A stretch of DNA of 64,000 nt from Candidatus Manganitrophus sp. (GCA_028865235.1 CP114561.1:1694001-1758000), one strand, 5' to 3'. Positions 17,966 to 27,584 are shown, numbered from the stretch's first letter. Notes: generated by a model not told the origin, from the sequence alone. Numbers and translations are program-made.

Positions 17966-19314
17966 TCAAACGAAATTGTAATTGCAATCGGGGTAGTCGC
18001 TCTGCAGGCGCTGCAGCCAGCGGTTGAAATAAAATTGGCGCAGCCCCATCCCCTCCCCCATCAGATCGCTTCCGGCCACCGGCCGCCCGTGGATGTCGGG
18101 CCCGGTGTACTGGTACTCGGCCACCGAGTTTCTCGCAATCCCGGCAATCCCCCGCCCCGGGTGCTCCAGACCGATCGAATGCCCGAACTCGTGCACGGCC
18201 GGCGTCTGGCCGCCGGACGATCGGACGTCGGCCTCATCGAGGAAACCGAGCTCGTCGGACGTGGTCCCCGCGCTCGACCGATGGTAGGTGCCGGTCGGGT
18301 TCGCCATAACGGTCGTATTCCAGTCGCCGGAGCGCGAATTCACCCCACCGCGCCGCGGCGTGAGGTCGACGCGCGGCGAAAAACCGGTGCCGTGACAGGG
18401 GCAAGCGGAGGTCCACAACCCCATCAGGCTGCTATAGCTACTGGCGGAGGGGGTAATGCGGTAGGGGTTCGCGTTGAACGTCGTTTCAATCGCGCTCTTG
18501 AGCTCCGTCATGAAGGTCTCCTCCCGCGCGGGCGTCCACCCGTGGCTCGATGAGGCCAAGAAGGCGAGCGAGGCGGTGTAGTGGGCGGTGAGGGTGCAGC
18601 TCGACGCATCCTCCGTATAGCTCAGGCGCTGGATCGCCGGCCGGTCGGTGCTCCCCTGCTGGACCACATGCGCCAGCTCATGCGCCAAGAGCCTTTGCCC
18701 CCGGTCGGTTTGCGGCGCGTATTGGCCCGCCCCAAAGACCAGATCCCTTCCCACCGTATAGGCAAAGGCATTCACCGCATGGGCCGACGCCGCCGCTTCC
18801 GCGCCGGTATGGACCCGCACATGGCCGAAGTCGTACCCGAAGCGCGGCTCCATGAAGGCGCGCGTCGCCGGATCGAGCGGCCGCCCCGCGGAGCGAAGCG
18901 CCTCATGGACGATCGGCGGCGCGGCGGAAGGCCCGGCCGGATCGGCCCTCTCCCGTTTCATCGAAAGTTTTTCCTCCGCGGCGCATTTCGGGCAGGGCCC
19001 CTCCCCGCCGGCGCAGGGGGCACATTTTTTCTGCAGCCGCTCCCCCTTCGAATCGGAGAGCTCGCCGGCCGCTTCGTTCGGCATCCGCATCACCGCTTCG
19101 GCGATCCGGTCGGCCTCCCGTTCATCGCTGTCGCCGGGAGCGCTGACGGCGAGCTTCGTCTGAAGCCGCAGGGCGGCCTGATTTCCGATCCTCTGTTGCA
19201 GGTGGAGGAGAGAAGCGAGGTGATCTTCGGGAACGGGGGGGTTCTGTCCGGTCCCGCCGGGTGGGAAGATGTTTTTTTCTGAAGTCCCGTTTGATTTTGT
19301 ACGGTGGTTCGCAC
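17966..19314 (-). CDS. DUF4157-metzincin protein, one frameshift
   Basis: After restoring one base in the G7 run at 19235-19241, the product is 449 residues and matches the neighbouring DUF4157 protein through its N-terminal half: LLHLQQRIGNQAALRLQ, the CAPC...CPKC cluster and HELAHVVQQ. The C-terminal half differs and contains HEFGHSIGLEH, the HExxHxxGxxH zinc motif of metzincins, with a downstream SDLMGEGMG turn like a Met-turn. It is probably an exported protease effector with a DUF4157 carrier. GTG start; the upstream region is shared with its paralogue. Activity is inferred. Confidence 0.82.
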
Positions 19315-19355
19315 GCGCGCTCTCTGATCGTTTGCAGCGGGGCCGCTTCGGTGGG

Positions 19356-19405
19356 TCGGATTTAATTTTAGAATATTAATCGATCGGATTTCAAATTGCA
19401 ATTCG
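19356..19405 (-). promoter_or_regulatory. Upstream region shared by both DUF4157 genes (copy 2)
   Basis: On the minus strand it carries GAATTGCAATTTG, ATCGATTAATAT and AAATTAAATCCGA, matching copy 1 at 17286-17336 with few changes. It suggests the genes were duplicated together with their promoter. Confidence 0.65.
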
Positions 19406-19441
19406 CGATCAGAACGGAAGGCGGCGTCGCAGTGGAAGCCT

Positions 19442-20407
19442 TCAGCCGAGCCACTGCGGGGAGAGGGCGGTGCCGTCGAACATGGGAGAGGTCTTGAAGC
19501 GTTCGTACCGCCCCTCGGCGGCGGCCCCGGCGGTTCGCTGAAGGAGGGCGCTTACCTCGGCCGCCGTCATCGGACGGAAGGTGCGGGCCGCTTCGAGCGC
19601 CTGATCGAGAATCGGCAGGCTGTCGATTCCGGTGATGACGACCGACGTCGGGAGGTTCATCGCGTAATGGAGGCACTCGATCGGGGTGACCGCTTTGCTC
19701 TCCAGGATGATCTTTCCCCCCATCGACTTCATCCCGAGGACGCCGATCTGGTCTTTGATCAAGAGGGGAAGCACCCGGTTTTGAAAGCTGCGGAAGTGGG
19801 CGTCCATCACATTGAGCGGCATCTGGACGGCGTCAAATCGAAACTGATGTTGTTCCGCGATCTCCAGCATTCTCAAATGGACCAGCGGGTCTTTATGGCC
19901 GGTGAAGCCGATGTAGCGGATCTTTCCCGCCTGCCGCGCCGCCAGCAGCGCTTCGTGCGCCCCTCCTTCGGCAAAGATCCGGTCGGGATCTTCCAGGCGG
20001 ATGATTTCGTGGTGTTGGAGCAGATCGATCCAGTCGGTCTGCAGCCGCCGGAGCGATTCATCCAATTGTTGGGCGGCGGCCTCTTTGGTGCGGCCGTCGA
20101 TCTTGGTCATCAAAAAGACCTTCTGCCGGTAACCGTCGCGCAGCGCTTTCCCCATCCGGATTTCGCTTCCGCCGTCATGGTAGTCCCAGCAGTTGTCCAT
20201 AAAGGTGACGCCATGGTCGATCGCCTTGCGGATGATCCGGATCGCTTCCGCCTCGTCGGGAGGATCGCCGATATGGTATCCGCCGAGGCCGATCAGGGAG
20301 ACTTCTTCGCCGGTCCGGCCGAGGGTGCGATAGAGCATTTCTCCTTTGCGGGTGGAGGAGGGGGTTTGAAAAATCGGCGGCTGGGACACCATGGATGACT
20401 CACTCAT
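19442..20407 (-). CDS. Aldo/keto reductase, 321 residues
   Basis: It has AKR landmarks: the LYRTLGRTGEEVSLIGLGGYHIG opening segment (about residues 25-47), DNCWDYHDGGSE (Asp and Tyr), MTKIDGR (Lys) and LLQHHEI (His). This subfamily includes predicted Fe-S-less oxidoreductases acting on small carbonyls. GGAGGAA is 4 bases before the ATG. It is unlike the AKR at 8576 (different C-terminus). First gene of the minus-strand run that continues into the DUF4157 genes, but separated from them by the shared upstream element, so it is probably its own unit. Confidence 0.88.
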   Translation of the reverse strand: MSESSMVSQPPIFQTPSSTRKGEMLYRTLGRTGEEVSLIGLGGYHIGDPPDEAEAIRIIRKAIDHGVTFMDNCWDYHDGGSEIRMGKALRDGYRQKVFLMTKIDGRTKEAAAQQLDESLRRLQTDWIDLLQHHEIIRLEDPDRIFAEGGAHEALLAARQAGKIRYIGFTGHKDPLVHLRMLEIAEQHQFRFDAVQMPLNVMDAHFRSFQNRVLPLLIKDQIGVLGMKSMGGKIILESKAVTPIECLHYAMNLPTSVVITGIDSLPILDQALEAARTFRPMTAAEVSALLQRTAGAAAEGRYERFKTSPMFDGTALSPQWLG

Positions 20408-20535
20408 TCATTTCCTCCACCTAAAAAAGAGCCAAAAGTAATATGAATGACTTTATCTTCTTTCTTGTGAGGAGGACTGTAATGAGGATTACAGTGTCGC
20501 GCGTAAGATACTGTCCACTTAAGGAATATTTGAAT

Positions 20536-20860
20536 GGGGCTGCTCGCCCCACACCCCCGCCGCGGGGGTTAGATAATTAGGAATCTGAAAATTAGGAATT
20601 AGGAATTAGAACTCCGAAAGCAAAGGGCCTGCGCGTCGTGGGCGTTCTGTGCCCCCGATTCTCCTGCGTTCTTCTGTCCAGACGTTTCATCTACCAAATC
20701 AGGTCACCATTGTTTGAAGCACAATCCACGGTGTTCTTCCGTGCGTTGTGCGAGTTGTGACCGTGGGGGGTGCTGGGGGGCGGCAGCCCCCGCTGCCCTG
20801 GGAATCCGAAGGGGGGTGGGCACGCACCCCCCGCGGCGGGGGTGTGGGGCGAGCAGCCCC
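20536..20860. repeat. 33-bp perfect inverted repeat enclosing hairpin-rich non-coding DNA
   Basis: Arms at 20536-20568 and 20828-20860 are exact reverse complements (outer ends GGGGCTGCTCGCCCC...). Between them lie an AT-rich ATTAGGAATTAG repeat (20574-20610) and GC hairpins such as GGGGGC-GGCA-GCCCCC. No gene is supported in 20408-20914. Could be a non-autonomous mobile element or a cassette of regulatory hairpins. Confidence 0.6.
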
Positions 20861-20914
20861 ACGACTTTGATTTCTCGCGGCGGGGCTTGGGGTGAAACCC
20901 CATTTCAATTGCAG

Positions 20915-21184
20915 TCATTCCGGATAAGATTCTTTAGTTCGGGGTGCGCCGGGCGCCTGTTCGTCGAGCGACTGGCGATATTTGATACACCCTTGCAGGA
21001 ACTGCGGCCAATCGGGAACGACCGGAAGGGGGTCGCTCTTCTCCGGCAAGAGGCCCCAGAGGGCGGGGTGATGCCAGCAGAGCGCATGCAGTGTGCTGTC
21101 CCGATGTTGGCGGATGCCGTTTCGCAGCTTCTTGGCCTCTTCGATCAGCTGATCCCGCGATAGGGTTTCCAGATCGTTGTCCAT
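20915..21184 (-). CDS. Small conserved hypothetical protein
   Basis: This 89-residue soluble protein begins MDNDLETLSRDQLIEEAKKL, a helix typical of short dimerising proteins, followed by LCWHHPALWGLLPEK and VPDWPQFLQGCIKYRQSL. I recognise it as a widely conserved small protein of unknown function in proteobacteria, though no name is secure. GGAGAG is well placed before the ATG. It lies downstream of the GlxA-like regulator on the same strand, 61 bases apart, and might be co-transcribed. Confidence 0.7.
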   Translation of the reverse strand: MDNDLETLSRDQLIEEAKKLRNGIRQHRDSTLHALCWHHPALWGLLPEKSDPLPVVPDWPQFLQGCIKYRQSLDEQAPGAPRTKESYPE

Positions 21185-21245
21185 CGGGTTCTCTCCGCTC
21201 TCTTTGGTTTAACGCGCCAAGCCGAAACGAAAGCCGGCCTTTCCG

Positions 21246-22271
21246 CTACGGGCGGGCAAAATCGGGGATGCGGAAGCGCTTGCGGTAGGCGCCGGGGGCC
21301 ATGCCGGTCGTCCGCTTGAAGAGGCGGCGGAAGAAGGCCGCATCCTCGTAGCCGACCTGCCAGCTGATCTTGTCGATCGGCGCCTCGGTCCGCTCCAGCC
21401 GCCGCTTCGCATCTTCGATCCGGAGGCGCTGGACATAGGCGAGCGGGGTGAGACCGGTCGCCTGCGTGAAGCGCCGCTTGAAGGTCCGCTCGGCGAGCCG
21501 CGAGCGCTTGATCATCTCCTCCACCGGATGGGCGACCGAGAAATGGGTGTCGAGCCACTGCTGCGCGCTCTGGATGTCGCCGTCGCCATGGTCGCGCTTC
21601 CCTTCGAAAACGATGTACGGGGTCAGCCCCTCCTGGTGCCATTGCAGCGCATAGAGACGGGCGACCTCCTGCGCCGCGGTCGCCCCGGCGTAACGGGCGA
21701 TGAGGTAAAGCGCCATGTCGTGCCAGCTCGTCGAGGCGCCCGAGCTCACGAGCTCTTCGCGCGCCCCCGAGATGATCAGCACCCGTTCCGGATGAACCGG
21801 CACCGCCGGATAGGCCGCCGCGAACGCGCCGGCGTAGCCGAAGTGGACCGTCGCCTCCTTGCCGTCGAAGAGGCCCGTCTCGGCCAAGAGAAAGATCCCC
21901 GAGCAGGCGGAGCAGAGGACCGCCCCGCCGTCATACATCGTCCGGAGCCAGTCGACCAAGCCAGGATAACGCCCCTTCTTCCACCCTTCGGGCCGCAGCA
22001 GGACCGAGGGGACGATCACGATATCGGTCGTCTTAATTTCGGCGACCGGACGCTGCACCTGGATCGGAACCCCGCTCGCCAGCTCAAGGAGACCTGTCTT
22101 TTCGCCGACGATCTCGATCCGAAACGGCGCTTTCGGATTCGGCAGGTTCATCAGCGTGAACGCATTCATGACATCGTAGATGCCGCTCAGCGTCGAGACA
22201 ACCGCATCGGGGAGCGCGACGAGGCTGACGTGGCGCGGATCCGATCCGGGGGAATGTAATTGTCGGGTCAT
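21246..22271 (-). CDS. GlxA-type transcription regulator (DJ-1/PfpI plus AraC domain)
   Basis: The 341-residue protein combines a DJ-1/PfpI glutaminase-like domain (about 15-190; nucleophile-elbow region VLCSACSGIFLLAETGL) with a C-terminal AraC/XylS double helix-turn-helix (about 225-335; LAERTFKRRFTQATGLTP and the GYEDAAFFRRLFKRTTG signature). Such regulators sense small ligands and activate nearby genes. It is divergent from the methyltransferase at 22449 with a 177-base shared gap, making that gene its most likely target. No strong ribosome site is visible. Confidence 0.9.
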   Translation of the reverse strand: MTRQLHSPGSDPRHVSLVALPDAVVSTLSGIYDVMNAFTLMNLPNPKAPFRIEIVGEKTGLLELASGVPIQVQRPVAEIKTTDIVIVPSVLLRPEGWKKGRYPGLVDWLRTMYDGGAVLCSACSGIFLLAETGLFDGKEATVHFGYAGAFAAAYPAVPVHPERVLIISGAREELVSSGASTSWHDMALYLIARYAGATAAQEVARLYALQWHQEGLTPYIVFEGKRDHGDGDIQSAQQWLDTHFSVAHPVEEMIKRSRLAERTFKRRFTQATGLTPLAYVQRLRIEDAKRRLERTEAPIDKISWQVGYEDAAFFRRLFKRTTGMAPGAYRKRFRIPDFARP

Positions 22272-22448
22272 GACGAATGATTCCGAAGTTGGCTGAGATC
22301 AACGGGAGGTTACCACAAAACCGGCCGGCGGCGCCACGGTCGCCCGGTGGCATAAACGGACCGATTCGGGGCGATTCCGCCTCTGGCGGCGTATCGGTCT
22401 CTGTGCGATCCTGTGAACGTAAACTGAAACTTACAACAGGAGGAGAAA

Positions 22449-23516
22449 ATGAACACACAGACGATCGATCAAACGAAACTCGACACGTTTATCAACCGCG
22501 CCTTCGGCGACCTCTCCGCCGGCTACGGCGGGGTCATGGTCAGCCTCGGCGCCAGACTTGGTCTCTACAAGGCGATGGCCGGCGCCGGTCCGATCAGCGC
22601 GAAGGAACTGGCGGCGCGGAGCGGCTGCGCGGAGCGCTACGTGAGCGAGTGGTTGAATGCGCAAGTGGCCGGCGGCTACGTCGACTATCACGCCGTGAGC
22701 GAAACCTACGAGCTCTCTCCCGAGCAGGCGATGGTACTGGCCGACGAAGAGAGCCCGGTCTACATTCCCCACGCCTGGAACGTCCCGGCCTCGATGTGGT
22801 TCGATGAAGAGAAAGCGGTCGAAGCATTCCGCACCGGGAAGGGGGTGGCGTGGGGCGATCACGCCGACCGGCTCTACTGCGGGGTCGCCGCCTTCTTCCG
22901 GAACGCCTATCGGGGGAGTCTGCTGTCGGCGTGGCTCCCGGCGCTCGACGGTGTGGTGGCGCAACTGGAGGCCGGCATCGCGGCGGCCGATATCGGCTGC
23001 GGTCACGGCCACTCGACGGTCTTGATGGCCGAGGCCTTCCCGAAGTCGCGCTTTTACGGCTTCGATACGCACCGGGCCTCGATCGACGCGGCACGGCGCA
23101 TCGCGGCCGACGCCGGTCTCGATGGGCGGGTTCACTTCGACGTCGCCGGGGCCATGAATTACCCCGACAAGCAGTACGGGCTGATCTGTTTCTTCGACTG
23201 CCTGCACGACATGGGCGATCCGGTCGCCGCCGTCCGGCACGCGGCCGAGGTGTTGGCCCCCGGCGGCACGGTCCTGCTGATCGAGCCGTTCGCCAACGAC
23301 CGTGTTGAAGAGAACATTTCGCCGGTGGCGCGGCTTTACTACGCCGCTTCGACGACGCTCTGCTGTGCGCATGCGGTCTCGGAGGGGGGGCGTCTGGTTC
23401 TTGGGGCGCAGGCGGGAGAGGCGCGCCTGGCCGAGGTCTTCCGCAAGGCGGGGTTCACGCACTTTCGGCGCGCGGCCGAGACTCCGTTTAATCTGATTCT
23501 CGAAGTGCGGCGCTAA
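22449..23516 (+). CDS. Class I SAM-dependent methyltransferase with winged-helix N-terminus
   Basis: The 355-residue protein has an N-terminal helical/winged-helix region (ISAKELAARSGCAERYVSEWL) typical of Rv2258c-like and O-methyltransferase families, then a Rossmann methyltransferase core with motif I ADIGCGHGHST, FYGFDTHRASID and LIEPFANDR. The C-terminal TPFNLILEVRR is typical of the group. AGGAGG precedes the ATG by 6 bases. Substrate unknown. It is divergent from the GlxA-like regulator and followed by a hairpin. Confidence 0.9.
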   Translation: MNTQTIDQTKLDTFINRAFGDLSAGYGGVMVSLGARLGLYKAMAGAGPISAKELAARSGCAERYVSEWLNAQVAGGYVDYHAVSETYELSPEQAMVLADEESPVYIPHAWNVPASMWFDEEKAVEAFRTGKGVAWGDHADRLYCGVAAFFRNAYRGSLLSAWLPALDGVVAQLEAGIAAADIGCGHGHSTVLMAEAFPKSRFYGFDTHRASIDAARRIAADAGLDGRVHFDVAGAMNYPDKQYGLICFFDCLHDMGDPVAAVRHAAEVLAPGGTVLLIEPFANDRVEENISPVARLYYAASTTLCCAHAVSEGGRLVLGAQAGEARLAEVFRKAGFTHFRRAAETPFNLILEVRR

Positions 23517-23521
23517 TGATT

Positions 23522-23566
23522 TGAGGGAGGAGCCAGGCTTGGCTTGAGGAAAGGGCTCCTCCCTCA
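23522..23566 (+). terminator. Hairpin after methyltransferase gene
   Basis: Perfect 13-bp stem (23522-23534 with 23554-23566), 19-base loop, no T-run. Likely a transcript end or 3' stabiliser. It also marks the left border of the AT-rich island. Confidence 0.55.
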
Positions 23567-23648
23567 TGGGTAAGGCACACATGATGTGATACTCTAGAGT
23601 GTGTTGGCTGTAATATCAAACCAAGAAAAATTCTTTGTGAGAATATTC

Positions 23649-23677
23649 TTGACCCTTGAGGGGCCCTAAGGTAGAAT
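23649..23677 (+). promoter_or_regulatory. Strong sigma-70 promoter for the defence island
   Basis: TTGACC (23649-23654), 17 bases, TAGAAT (23672-23677). Near-consensus with ideal spacing, placed about 90 to 400 bases before the island's genes and on the same strand. Confidence 0.7.
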
Positions 23678-23765
23678 CGCGCAAGTCTTATGGTTTTTAG
23701 CGTAAGAGACGGTTTTTAATAGTAGATAAAAAGCTCATCAAGATCTTCGGAGTTAGCAGACAAAA

Positions 23766-23987
23766 TTGCATCCGATGACTCTCTATAATCGTTTCAACCC
23801 ACCTACGCCAATCTTGCCAGTTCTTTTATCGTGGCTTTCCGACAATAAGGTCAGTTCCCCCAGGCGACCTTTAGACTACAGAGAATTTACCAAATTATTT
23901 CCAGAAAAATTAACAGGGATAAAAGTTGAGGAGTTCTGCTTAACAGCAGCAGATCTGGAAATGATAGTAAGAAAATCGATGAGCTAG
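23766..23987 (+). CDS. Possible small protein at start of the AT-rich island
   Basis: A 73-residue frame (TTG at 23766, or ATG at 23775) with the segment RPLDYREFTKLFPEKL. It has no good ribosome site and no family that I recognise. It lies between a strong promoter and the ATPase gene, with base composition like the island. It may be a small third gene of the system, a remnant, or chance. Confidence 0.3.
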   Translation: MHPMTLYNRFNPPTPILPVLLSWLSDNKVSSPRRPLDYREFTKLFPEKLTGIKVEEFCLTAADLEMIVRKSMS

Positions 23988-24077
23988 AGGCCGTAGCCTT
24001 ACAATGTAGATCATATCCAAAGTCTGATAGAATTAATTTAGAATTCTTCTGTATCTAGGCTGATAGAAAAATAGCCC

Positions 24078-25070
24078 ATGGCAAAAGCAGAACAAATTAT
24101 TGAATTGTTAAAAAGCCACATCGAGGGCGATGATAAGCGCTTTCTTGCTATAGCTATGCAGGTAGCTGCCCATGAGGCGCAACAGGGACATGAAAAAATT
24201 GCCCAAGAGCTAAAAAAACTTATTGATAAAGCCAAAGACAGGCAGTCATCAATCCAAACGAAAGCCTCCGTTGTTAACCTTATTCAGCCAAAAGGCGACT
24301 TAGCAAATCTGCTATCGGTAGAATACACGGATATTACATTTACCCAACTAACATTTTCTTCTTCGATTTCTCAACGTTTTAAACGCATTATATTGGAACA
24401 TCGTCAGCATAACACACTTTCTGAACACGGTTTGAAAGCCCGACGTAAAATCCTTTTATTTGGGCCTCCAGGTACTGGTAAAACCATCACCGCATCTGCA
24501 TTGGCTGGCGAATTAAGGTTGCCTCTTTTTACCATTCGATTAGATGGTTTGATTACTAAATATATGGGCGAGACCGCCAGCAAGTTAAGACTAGTTTTCG
24601 ATGCAATGAAAAATACCCGCGCAGTTTATTTCTTCGACGAGTTCGATGCAATAGGAGGAGATAGAAATCTTGGAAACGATGTTGGAGAAATCCGTCGAGT
24701 GCTGAATTCATTCCTTCAATTTATGGAGCAGGATCACTCAGAAAGCCTTATCTTAGCTGCAACAAATTCTATAAAATTGCTGGATAATGCTTTATTCCGG
24801 CGGTTCGATGATGTAATTGAATATTCTTTACCTGATAAAGAACAGATTAAACAAGTTATTAATAATCGACTTTATAATTTTAAGCTTAACCATTTTGACT
24901 GGTCAAAAATATTTGATGCTGCTGAGGGATTAAGCCATGCTGAAATTACCCGTGCATGCAACGAGGCAGCGAAGCAATTCGTATTGTCTAATCTCCCCAG
25001 CATCTCTGAACAATTACTTGTGGATGCGCTTCAAGAAAGAAAGCATACTCGGATTCCTTCTAACAAATAG
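24078..25070 (+). CDS. ietA: AAA+ ATPase of an IetAS-type defence pair
   Basis: The 330-residue protein has an N-terminal helical region and an AAA+ core: Walker A GPPGTGKT (about 128-135), a KYMGETASKLR pore/contact segment, Walker B YFFDEFDAIGG, sensor-1 LAATN and an arginine pair ALFRRFDD. It is directly followed (15 bases) by a subtilisin-like protease. A two-gene ATPase plus S8 protease locus is the composition of the IetAS anti-phage system. The gene is markedly AT-rich compared with the surrounding chromosome, indicating transfer. The name is by gene-pair analogy; defence activity here is inferred. Confidence 0.82.
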   Translation: MAKAEQIIELLKSHIEGDDKRFLAIAMQVAAHEAQQGHEKIAQELKKLIDKAKDRQSSIQTKASVVNLIQPKGDLANLLSVEYTDITFTQLTFSSSISQRFKRIILEHRQHNTLSEHGLKARRKILLFGPPGTGKTITASALAGELRLPLFTIRLDGLITKYMGETASKLRLVFDAMKNTRAVYFFDEFDAIGGDRNLGNDVGEIRRVLNSFLQFMEQDHSESLILAATNSIKLLDNALFRRFDDVIEYSLPDKEQIKQVINNRLYNFKLNHFDWSKIFDAAEGLSHAEITRACNEAAKQFVLSNLPSISEQLLVDALQERKHTRIPSNK

Positions 25071-25085
25071 CTGTGAAACCGTTTG

Positions 25086-27584
25086 ATGCCCCCTCGCAAA
25101 GACTTAAAACATATTATCCTACCAGCCAGCATTGAGCGGTCTGATTTTGTACCCGTTATGGGATACGATCCGGGGGATAAAGACCGTCCACCATTAACAG
25201 CAAGGCAACAGCGGTATTTACACGCAAATAAGCTTACAGAAGAGGTCACATCTGCCGCCGCTGCTGCCATAAAAAAACGCATAGATCTAATAGAGAAATT
25301 AAAAATTCCAGATAGTGAGATTCCTTCTGGTGTCAGCTTGGACATTGAGGGTTCAACTTTGCATCCCCTTGATATTGATGCTCTGGAAAACCGTCAGGGA
25401 CAACCCATCGAAGTATTGAATGTGCGGGTGACAGATGGGAAAATTTATGCGACTGTTTTTGTTCCTGAAAGTCGCCTGGACTTCCTCAAGCGCAAAATTC
25501 AGAAATACGGGGATGCAAAAAAAGATCCTACAGGCACGAAACAAACAACTCTAGCTATTGATTCTATTGAAGCGATTCGATTAGCCGACCTAAACTCTTT
25601 TTGGATGGAAGATAGACCATTACCTACGGATACAACTCAAATCGTAGTTTGGGAGGCATGGCTGCGTAAGGGTATGGCCTCCATTTTGCGCAACCGTGCA
25701 GAACAGTATGGAATTAAAATCTCAGATCATAATTTACTATTTCATGAATGCGAAATTTGTCTAATTACGGCTTCTCTCGAAAGATTAGCCATTGTCCAAA
25801 TTCTGGCTGCCCCACTTGTGGGCTTTTGTCATAGGGAAGAATCTCCTGGTTTTTTTACTGAATTATCACCCTCCGACCAAGCTCAGTGGGTAGAAGATTT
25901 GTCAGCTCGATTGCAGCTTGCCAACTCAGATGCACCTGCGGTATGCATTCTTGATACGGGTGTGAATAATACTCACCCTTTATTAGCTTCGTCTTTAGCA
26001 GAAAATGATCGAGATGCTTACCAGCCGAATTGGAAAAAGGATGACCATCATGGCCATGGTACCGAAATGGCAGGGCTGGCTTTATTTGGTGACTTGGTCC
26101 CTCATTTGGTTAAGACACACACCTTAATTGTGAAACACCGGTTAGAGTCAGTCAAGATACTCCCTCCACAAGGAGAAAACCCAGAGGAACTATATGGCTG
26201 GATTACACAGGATGCAATTTCAAGAGCACAGGTAAACGCGCCTCATCGAAAAAGGGTTTTTTGTCTTGCTGTTACCAGCGCGGGAAATAACTCAAACGGT
26301 AGACCGACCGCTTGGTCAGCCTCAATCGACAAACTAAGTATGGGTGTTGATGTTAATTCCAATATTGATGATGAAAAGAAGCAGTTATTCATGGTCTCTG
26401 TTGGCAATATCCGCGATACACTTTCACCAGAAGAGTATCCCAGTCGCAATGATGTTGAACCGATCGAAAACCCGGCACAATCATGGAATGCTTTAAGTGT
26501 AGGTGCTGCTACATTTAAGACTTTTAGTGAAGATAAAACTTTGGATGGTTGGCAGTTGTTAGCTCAAAAGGGGAAGATCTCGCCTATTAGTCGCACATCA
26601 AATAAATGGGAAGAAAAAGATGAATGGCCTATTAAACCAGATGTAGTTTTTGAAGGCGGAAATCGTATCACAGATGGGAAATTTGTTTCAGATCATCCGG
26701 ATCTTTCTGTACTTACAACAGGGCGTAAGACCCCTTTTCAATTTTGCCGAGACACCAGTGCCGCAACGGCCGAGATAGCCCGTATGGGAGCGATCTTGCA
26801 AACAGAATATCCAGATTTATGGCCGGAGACGATAAGGGGATTGATAGTTCATAGTGCTTCTTGGGATGATGTAATGCTTGATGGCAAAAAAATCAAAAAT
26901 TTAATTGCAATCGAGAAAGAAAACATTTTGCGAAGGTATGGTTATGGAATACCTAATTTAGAAGTGGCAAGATTTAGTGCGTCAAATAGAGCTTGCCTCA
27001 TTTCTCAATATTACATTCAGCCATTTTTACGAGAAGGAGACAAACAAGCCACCTATCGTGAAATGAATCTCCATAAATTACCTTGGCCAGAGATCTACCT
27101 CAAAGGAAATGGCACAACTAAAATTCGGTTGCGCGTCACGTTATCTTACTATATAGAACCAAGCCCATCAAAACGCATCCCGACACAAAAATATGGTTAT
27201 GCTTCACATCAGCTGAGATTTGCCCTGCAACGTCCACTTGAAACCATAGGAACTTTTAAAAAACGAATTAATAAAAAATATCGTACACCTGGAGAAGAAT
27301 TCTCTAGCCCAGGAAGCGATAACTGGTTTATTGGTCCGAACACACGTAATAAAGGATCTCTCGTGTCAGATATTTGGGAGGGAACAGCAGCTGAACTTGC
27401 CGACCAAGCTGCCATTGCGGTTATGCCGGGAGGGGGATGGTGGAAAGCCCGTAAACACCTCAACAGGACCAATCAGAAGACAAGGTACTCCCTGATCATT
27501 ACACTGGAAACCGAAAATCAAGAACTCGATATATATACACAGATCCATAACCAGATCAAAGTACTATCAGAAATTACGATATGA
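25086..27584 (+). CDS. ietS: Subtilisin-like (S8) serine protease of an IetAS-type defence pair
   Basis: The 832-residue protein has an N-terminal extension of about 280 residues, then the S8 catalytic set: Asp in ILDTGVNNTHP (about 288), His in DHHGHGTEMAG (about 320), oxyanion Asn region in TSAGNNSNG (about 399) and Ser in FCRDTSAATAEIARMG (about 556). A beta-rich C-terminal region follows. No signal peptide is visible, so the protease is probably cytosolic and controlled by the adjacent ATPase. In IetAS systems the pair is thought to trigger abortive defence. AT-rich like the ATPase gene. Start by ATG at 25086; a TTG lies one codon upstream. Confidence 0.82.
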   Translation: MPPRKDLKHIILPASIERSDFVPVMGYDPGDKDRPPLTARQQRYLHANKLTEEVTSAAAAAIKKRIDLIEKLKIPDSEIPSGVSLDIEGSTLHPLDIDALENRQGQPIEVLNVRVTDGKIYATVFVPESRLDFLKRKIQKYGDAKKDPTGTKQTTLAIDSIEAIRLADLNSFWMEDRPLPTDTTQIVVWEAWLRKGMASILRNRAEQYGIKISDHNLLFHECEICLITASLERLAIVQILAAPLVGFCHREESPGFFTELSPSDQAQWVEDLSARLQLANSDAPAVCILDTGVNNTHPLLASSLAENDRDAYQPNWKKDDHHGHGTEMAGLALFGDLVPHLVKTHTLIVKHRLESVKILPPQGENPEELYGWITQDAISRAQVNAPHRKRVFCLAVTSAGNNSNGRPTAWSASIDKLSMGVDVNSNIDDEKKQLFMVSVGNIRDTLSPEEYPSRNDVEPIENPAQSWNALSVGAATFKTFSEDKTLDGWQLLAQKGKISPISRTSNKWEEKDEWPIKPDVVFEGGNRITDGKFVSDHPDLSVLTTGRKTPFQFCRDTSAATAEIARMGAILQTEYPDLWPETIRGLIVHSASWDDVMLDGKKIKNLIAIEKENILRRYGYGIPNLEVARFSASNRACLISQYYIQPFLREGDKQATYREMNLHKLPWPEIYLKGNGTTKIRLRVTLSYYIEPSPSKRIPTQKYGYASHQLRFALQRPLETIGTFKKRINKKYRTPGEEFSSPGSDNWFIGPNTRNKGSLVSDIWEGTAAELADQAAIAVMPGGGWWKARKHLNRTNQKTRYSLIITLETENQELDIYTQIHNQIKVLSEITI

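Noticed and set aside
20691..20918. 75-codon minus-strand frame in the inverted-repeat region
   Set aside because: The protein is Pro/Gly/Cys-rich and is produced by GC hairpin repeats rather than by coding selection.
22431..23582. 383-codon minus-strand frame over the methyltransferase
   Set aside because: Antisense to an intact SAM-methyltransferase with full motifs.
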